Assembly (NCBI GenBank): GCA_017447185.1
Contig: JAFSOC010000004.1
Location: forward strand, 1 to 64,000
Reading direction: 5' to 3'
Length of the DNA: 64,000 nt
DNA from: Clostridia bacterium
Lineage (GTDB): Bacteria; Bacillota; Clostridia; Christensenellales; Aristaeellaceae
The notes under the pieces were generated by a model. It made no database searches. It was not told where the DNA came from and saw only the letters and a program-made list of their open reading frames with translations. Position 1 is the first letter of the stretch, and every line of letters begins with the position of its first letter. The position numbers and the translations under genes are program-made. Of this stretch, positions 59,451 to 64,000 are shown in pieces.

Positions 59451-60872
59451 TTATTGTTTTTCACCCTGGATTGTTTTCATAACCTTCTTCTCGTCGTAAG
59501 CCAGCAGGATGACCGCGCCCAGCACACAGAAGCACACCGCAACGATGGCAACAATGCGCAGGCCCGGTTCCGATGCTGTCAGGTCATTACCAGTCGTAAC
59601 CTGTTCGGCACCCAGTACTGCCAGCGACGTGAATACAAGCATCGCGATGGATTGCCCCAGTTTCATTGCGAAAGTCCGGGCCGCAAAGAACATTCCCTCA
59701 CGGTTTTCCCCGGTCAGTTTGGCATCCTCCTCAGCCACATCGGCGACGATCGCCTGCGGGATGATCCCCAGCAGCGCCATCGGGAAGGCGGAGATCAGGA
59801 CTATCAGAATACCGGGAATCATGGATCCCGCGCCCAGGAACGGCACGACGCCGATCAGTGCCGTAATCAGATAAGCCACTGCCAGCCCCAGGAATCCGAT
59901 AACAACCAGCTTCTTCTTTCCGTGTTTCGCCACAAGCCGGCTCACAAACGGATAGAAGCATGCGCTCAGCACCGTCATCGCTCCCATGAACAGCATCGTA
60001 TTTGATTCATTCAGCTTCATGGAGACTTTGACAAAGAACGGCAATCCCGTCTGGAACAGCGTCAGTCCGACCCAGTACATGATATCGGACAGGGAAAATT
60101 TACGGAATTCCTTGTTCCTGAACGTCTTGGCCAGGCTTTTGAAAGCATTGCTGTCACTCGGCTTCGCGTCCACGAAGTCCTTTTCGTTCAGTTTGAACAC
60201 CGGAACCAGCATGCAGATCAGCGCAATTACAGCCAGCACAATGAACCAGATCCGGTAACTCCACGCGTATCCGACCATCCCCTGCAGCGGTCCGGCCAGC
60301 GCAAAGGGCAGGTAGGCCAGCAGCGTCCCGAAGAAGAAAGTCAGGGAAATTGCCGTGGAAATGTACATGCGGTCTTCCTGTGTCTTTCCGAACTCGGAGA
60401 TCAGCGCGTTATACGGCGTACAGTACATCGTCATGAACAGATAGAACAGGATCAGCGTCACCAGCACCCAGACAATGTTCAGCGGGTTGGTGTCTCCGCT
60501 TTTGACTCCGCCGAAGGGCGTACAGAATACCAGTACCGTTACGATCGCAAACGGAATGGCCGCCCGCTTCATAAACGGGATCCGCCGTCCCTTCGGATTC
60601 CGGCTCCTGTCTGATAAGGACGCGATCCATGGATCGGTCACCGCGTCAAAAATCCTGCATATGAAGGTGATCAGTCCGAGGATTGTCAGTACACCCAGAA
60701 TCACCAGCCCGGTAGGCACATAGAACAGTGCCCCCGCATCCTTTACCGCATCGGACGTCGGCAGATAGAACGTCACCAGCCATGTGCCGATGATTCCGCT
60801 CAGGATAGACCATCCTAGCTGGCCGATCGCGAAAATACGCATCTCTTTTTTGGTCAGACGTCTTGTATTCAT
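59451..60872 (-). CDS. GPH-family sugar:cation symporter (MFS)
   Basis: A 473-residue, 12-helix transporter of the glycoside-pentoside-hexuronide family (MelB/XylP/UidB-like). Indicators: the cytoplasmic DPWIASLSDRSRNPKGRRIPFM block with the conserved D and R after TM2, the second-half PFVSRLVAKHGKK repeat, and a start RIFAIGQLGWSILS. It imports a sugar or glycoside with Na+ or H+. The ATG at 60872 has AGGGAAA upstream; a longer open frame to 60956 starts inside the promoter. Confidence 0.9.
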   Translation of the reverse strand: MNTRRLTKKEMRIFAIGQLGWSILSGIIGTWLVTFYLPTSDAVKDAGALFYVPTGLVILGVLTILGLITFICRIFDAVTDPWIASLSDRSRNPKGRRIPFMKRAAIPFAIVTVLVFCTPFGGVKSGDTNPLNIVWVLVTLILFYLFMTMYCTPYNALISEFGKTQEDRMYISTAISLTFFFGTLLAYLPFALAGPLQGMVGYAWSYRIWFIVLAVIALICMLVPVFKLNEKDFVDAKPSDSNAFKSLAKTFRNKEFRKFSLSDIMYWVGLTLFQTGLPFFVKVSMKLNESNTMLFMGAMTVLSACFYPFVSRLVAKHGKKKLVVIGFLGLAVAYLITALIGVVPFLGAGSMIPGILIVLISAFPMALLGIIPQAIVADVAEEDAKLTGENREGMFFAARTFAMKLGQSIAMLVFTSLAVLGAEQVTTGNDLTASEPGLRIVAIVAVCFCVLGAVILLAYDEKKVMKTIQGEKQ

Positions 60873-60916
60873 ATATTTCCCTGCTCTCTGTACATTTGTA
60901 TGGTGCCCGTGTAACA

Positions 60917-60945
60917 AGTATATCAGCAGTACAAAGAAAAAACAA
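60917..60945 (-). promoter_or_regulatory. Promoter of the symporter gene
   Basis: Minus strand: TTGTTT (60945-60940), 17-nt spacer, TATACT (60922-60917), start near 60910, about 40 nt before the ATG. Confidence 0.6.
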
Positions 60946-61011
60946 GTTGGTTTCACAGATGCCCGATGCGGCGCTTTCCCGGCTCACTGCTGACGATGAA
61001 AAACAGATCGC

Positions 61012-64000
61012 TTAAATTCCCCGGAAGGAGAAGTTGAATTCCACCGGCTTCGTCACGTCGATCAGGTACTCCGGATGCGTCCTGGCGCCCCAGCTGTCGT
61101 CTCCGGCAATGCCCATCTGCCGGCTGCTCATCTTCACCACCGTGTAGTTCACCGGCGGCAACTCGTAGCCGTGGGCGGCGTTCTCGATCTCGTGCGGCGT
61201 CCAGGGCAGCGCGGAGAACTCCCCGCCGTTCAGCCACAGCTTCAGTCCCTGCCCCCGGTCGTTGGTTACTTCCGCCCAGCGCACGCCGGTACGGTTGCCG
61301 CATTCCTGGGGCATCAGGTAGGGTGTCCAATTCTCCTCCGCCTCGTATTCAAACAGGCCCAGCCGCGCGCCTTCCCGGCGGTCGATATAGTTCTCCTGCG
61401 GCCCCAGGCCGAAGAAGCGCACCTTCCCGTAGTCCGCGTCCAGCTTCATGATCATGCCGAATTCCGGCATATCCCCCAGTTCCTTCACCGGATCATACCG
61501 CATCTGCACGTCCACCTTCCCGCAGCGGTGCACCCGGTAGGTGATGGCGCAGGCAGCCTTCGGGCTGGTCGGCAGGTCGTATTCCATCGTGAAGGATACG
61601 CACCCGTTCGCTTCCCGCACAGGACGGACCGCCGCGTTCTTTTTCGCGGAAGCTTCCTCCAGTCCGGTATGGACGTAGAGGGAAGCGATCTTCCACTGGG
61701 CGTAGCGCACCGGCATCCGGTTGCCCATGTCGTTGTTCGTGGGCGCGCGCCAGAAGTTCGGCACCAGCGGCCCCTTCAGCAGTTCCTTCCCGCCCCAGCG
61801 GTAGGAATCGATGGCACCCATGCCCCGGTTGAACATCACCTCGAAGGTCTCGCCCCGGATGCCGATGTTCCACAGGTTTTCGTTTATCTCCAGCTCCCTG
61901 CGGGGCAGGCGTTTCTTTTCGCCCGCGACGTTCCAGGCCGGGCTCTGGCCGAAGGCGATTTCATATCCTTCCTCCGCCCATTCCGTATCCTCCTTCAGCC
62001 GGAAGGAAACCGTCACCGCATATTCTCCCGGAACCGTCTGCTCCCCGAAGGGCAGCGGGTACTGCTTTTCGCTCAGCGGCGGCACATCCGTTTCGACCGT
62101 CTCCCGCCGGATCACCTTTCCGTCCCGCTCCAGGATCGCCACGCAGCTGTAGGCCGCCGTGGAGGTAAACATATGCCGGTTGATCACCGTCATCTGTTTC
62201 GCGTCCGCCTTCACCACGATGTTCTGGTAGTTGTATTTGACCTCCTGCAGCTTGGGCGTCGGTTTCCCGTCGGCAAACACGATGCCGTTGCCGCAGAAAA
62301 TACCGTCGTTCGGCCGGTCGTCCCAGTCTCCGCCGTACAGCAGCGTTTTCTTTCCGAACCGGTCCCGGCCCGTCATTGCCTGGTCGATAAAGTCCCAGAT
62401 GAATCCGCCCTGGTACAGTTCCTCTTCATACGCCAGTTCCGTATATTTGTGCATGGCGCCGTTGGAATTACCCATGGAGTGGGTGTATTCGCACAGGATA
62501 AACGGCTTCTCCCGGTGCTCCTTCAGATAAGCCCGCACCCGGTCCGCCGGGGTGTACATTTCCGTCTCGATATCCGTGATTTCGCGGATCCGCAGTTCGC
62601 TCTTCCCCGCGTAATCCACCTGGTGATCCCCTTCGTAGTGCACCGGCCGGCTGGGATCCAGCCGCTTCATCTCCCGGCTCATGGCCAGGATCACGGTTCC
62701 GGTCAGGCTTTCGTTGCCGCAGCTCCAGATCAGGATGCTCGGATGGTTCCGGTCCCGGCCCACCATGGAGCGCACCCGGTCCACCAGCAGCGGTTCCCAG
62801 TCCTTCCGGTTCCCCGGGAACATCTCGTCCGGCCCGATCCGCCCGTTCCACAGCATGTCCCACATGCCGTGGCTTTCCATATTGTTCTCGTCGATCACGT
62901 ACAGTCCCAGCTCGTCGCACAGGCGGTAAAGCGCGCTTGAGTTCGGATAGTGGCTGGTCCGTACCGCGTTGATGTTGTTCCGCTTCATCAGGATCAGGTC
63001 CCGCCGGATCTTCTCCTCCGTCACAGCGCGCCCGGTTTCGCCGCAGAAGTCATGCCGGTTCGTTCCCTTGAAAACCACCCGCACGCCGTTCACCCGGATT
63101 ACGCTGTCCCGGATCTCAATCTTCCGGAATCCGACCCGCGCAGGAACGATTTCTTCCGCCCCGTCCGGCGCTGTCAGCCGCATTTCCGCGCCGTACAGGT
63201 ACGGATCCTCCGCGCTCCACAGGCGCGGCGCGTCGATCTCCAGGCTTCCGCTGATCTCCGTATCCCCGGAGACCTTTCCTTCCGCCTGTGCCAGCGTTTC
63301 CCCGCCGTCCAGCAGGCGGAATATCATGGCCGTTCCTTCCGGCGCGCTGATCTTCGCCTTCCACTGCAGCACGCCCTTTTTCATGGATCTGTCCGGTTCC
63401 GCCTGCAGCTGCAGGTCCCATACATGCGCTTCCGGTACCGCGTACAGGATCACGTCCCGGTACAGTCCGGAGAACCGCAGGAAGTCCTGGTCCTCCAGCC
63501 AGCTGCCGGCGCAGAACCGGTATACCCGGCAGGCCAGCTTGTTTTCCCCCTCCCGGAGCGCCCCGGTCAGTTCAAATTCATGCGGGGTGAAGCTGTCCGA
63601 GGAGAAGCCGATGTACTGCCCGTTCAGCCAGACCGCCACGCAGCTTTCCGCTCCCTGGAAAGACACGAAAACCCGCCGGCCCTTCATGGCCTCCGGCAGA
63701 AAAAAGTTTTTCACATAGCAGGCGACGGGATTGAACCGCTCCGGGATCTCCCCGGGCAGCAGCGTTTCATGTCCGGTCCAGGGATACTGGGTATTGCAGT
63801 ACTGCGGAACCCCGTATCCCTCCCGCTGGATATGCGCGGGCACCGTCATGTCCGCCCATCCGTCGCAGTCGTATTCCGGCTGCTCGAATCCGGGAATGAT
63901 CTGTCCCGGGTTCATGGCGTGGAAGAATTTCCATTGCCCGTTCAGGCTCATGCGCAGGGAGGAAGCGCCCGCCTCCTTCTCAGCGTCGGATATATACCAT
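61012..64000 (-). CDS. GH2 beta-galactosidase (5' end beyond the window)
   Basis: At least 995 residues of a LacZ-type glycosidase. In order: the jelly-roll sugar-binding domain (NGQWKFFHAMNPGQ, ESCVAVWLNGQYIGFSSDSFTPHEF), Ig-like domain, the TIM barrel with GTNRHDFCGETGR, acid/base in IWSCGNESL, nucleophile in ILCEYTHSMGNSNG, then Ig-like and the C-terminal Bgal_small_N sandwich (LGPQENYIDRREGARLG). The ATG at 63951 is not the start: the frame stays open to 64000 and encodes YISDAEKEAGASSLRMSLNG, as in other family members. It probably releases galactose from imported oligosaccharides in the cytoplasm. Confidence 0.92.
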   Translation of the reverse strand, partial: WYISDAEKEAGASSLRMSLNGQWKFFHAMNPGQIIPGFEQPEYDCDGWADMTVPAHIQREGYGVPQYCNTQYPWTGHETLLPGEIPERFNPVACYVKNFFLPEAMKGRRVFVSFQGAESCVAVWLNGQYIGFSSDSFTPHEFELTGALREGENKLACRVYRFCAGSWLEDQDFLRFSGLYRDVILYAVPEAHVWDLQLQAEPDRSMKKGVLQWKAKISAPEGTAMIFRLLDGGETLAQAEGKVSGDTEISGSLEIDAPRLWSAEDPYLYGAEMRLTAPDGAEEIVPARVGFRKIEIRDSVIRVNGVRVVFKGTNRHDFCGETGRAVTEEKIRRDLILMKRNNINAVRTSHYPNSSALYRLCDELGLYVIDENNMESHGMWDMLWNGRIGPDEMFPGNRKDWEPLLVDRVRSMVGRDRNHPSILIWSCGNESLTGTVILAMSREMKRLDPSRPVHYEGDHQVDYAGKSELRIREITDIETEMYTPADRVRAYLKEHREKPFILCEYTHSMGNSNGAMHKYTELAYEEELYQGGFIWDFIDQAMTGRDRFGKKTLLYGGDWDDRPNDGIFCGNGIVFADGKPTPKLQEVKYNYQNIVVKADAKQMTVINRHMFTSTAAYSCVAILERDGKVIRRETVETDVPPLSEKQYPLPFGEQTVPGEYAVTVSFRLKEDTEWAEEGYEIAFGQSPAWNVAGEKKRLPRRELEINENLWNIGIRGETFEVMFNRGMGAIDSYRWGGKELLKGPLVPNFWRAPTNNDMGNRMPVRYAQWKIASLYVHTGLEEASAKKNAAVRPVREANGCVSFTMEYDLPTSPKAACAITYRVHRCGKVDVQMRYDPVKELGDMPEFGMIMKLDADYGKVRFFGLGPQENYIDRREGARLGLFEYEAEENWTPYLMPQECGNRTGVRWAEVTNDRGQGLKLWLNGGEFSALPWTPHEIENAAHGYELPPVNYTVVKMSSRQMGIAGDDSWGARTHPEYLIDVTKPVEFNFSFRGI

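Overview
This window is a gene-dense, GC-rich piece of a bacterial chromosome. The gene set points to Firmicutes, class Clostridia: CtsR with a ClpC-type ATPase, MutS2, HemZ, single-chain glycyl-tRNA synthetase, separate SecD and SecF, an SMC protein, a bifunctional RelA/SpoT enzyme, and strong AGGAGG ribosome binding sites with many TTG/GTG starts. Two plant-glycan or galactoside hydrolases and a sugar symporter suggest a saccharolytic gut or rumen anaerobe. The exact lineage is inference. I see no rRNA, tRNA, CRISPR array, phage or insertion sequence.

Layout. 1-1720: the end of an elongation factor Tu gene, a TSCPD protein and a DEAD-box helicase on the plus strand. 1732-17348: a long minus-strand block. 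In transcription order it holds a cyclophilin, zapA, a U32 peptidase, mutS2, a response regulator and histidine kinase, a shikimate kinase, an amino acid kinase and a beta-lactamase-fold hydrolase; then, from its own promoter, ctsR, a zinc-finger ClpC and araD; then a promoter-driven structured RNA with a zinc-ribbon protein, and an Hpt protein. 17453-29128: a plus-strand block with a GNAT protein, secD-secF, recJ, relA, dtd, an MBL hydrolase, hemZ and an M3 oligopeptidase. 29148-31520: glyS and ftsY on the minus strand. 31609-34130: alaS (a compact form) and a NUDIX hydrolase. 34166-44480: a looser region with a broken membrane-protein gene, several secreted proteins of unknown function, an MFS permease, murA with a J-domain gene, an NAGPA-like protein and a radical SAM protein. 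44494-50701: smc, a degenerate HtrA-like secreted protein and lysA. 50798-53836: a MATE exporter, malic enzyme and a Dabb protein. 53970-55264: the rpsF-ssb-rpsR operon. 55388-57861: a DMT transporter and an L,D-transpeptidase. 57858-64000: GH43 glycosidase, GPH symporter and a GH2 beta-galactosidase that runs off the window edge.

How the parts fit. Most of the window is housekeeping: translation, secretion, wall synthesis, chromosome maintenance and stress response. The clearest unusual items are: (i) a structured RNA of about 206 nt that starts right after a near-consensus promoter, upstream of a small zinc-ribbon gene (2526-2765), resembling in size and context the raiA-type RNAs; (ii) a ClpC with an McsA/ClpE-like Cys-rich N-terminus plus a second well-placed internal start, in a ctsR operon lacking mcsA and mcsB but containing araD; (iii) a secreted trypsin-fold protein that seems to have lost its catalytic triad, between smc and lysA; (iv) an alanyl-tRNA synthetase lacking the C-terminal domain; and (v) two intergenic repeat elements.
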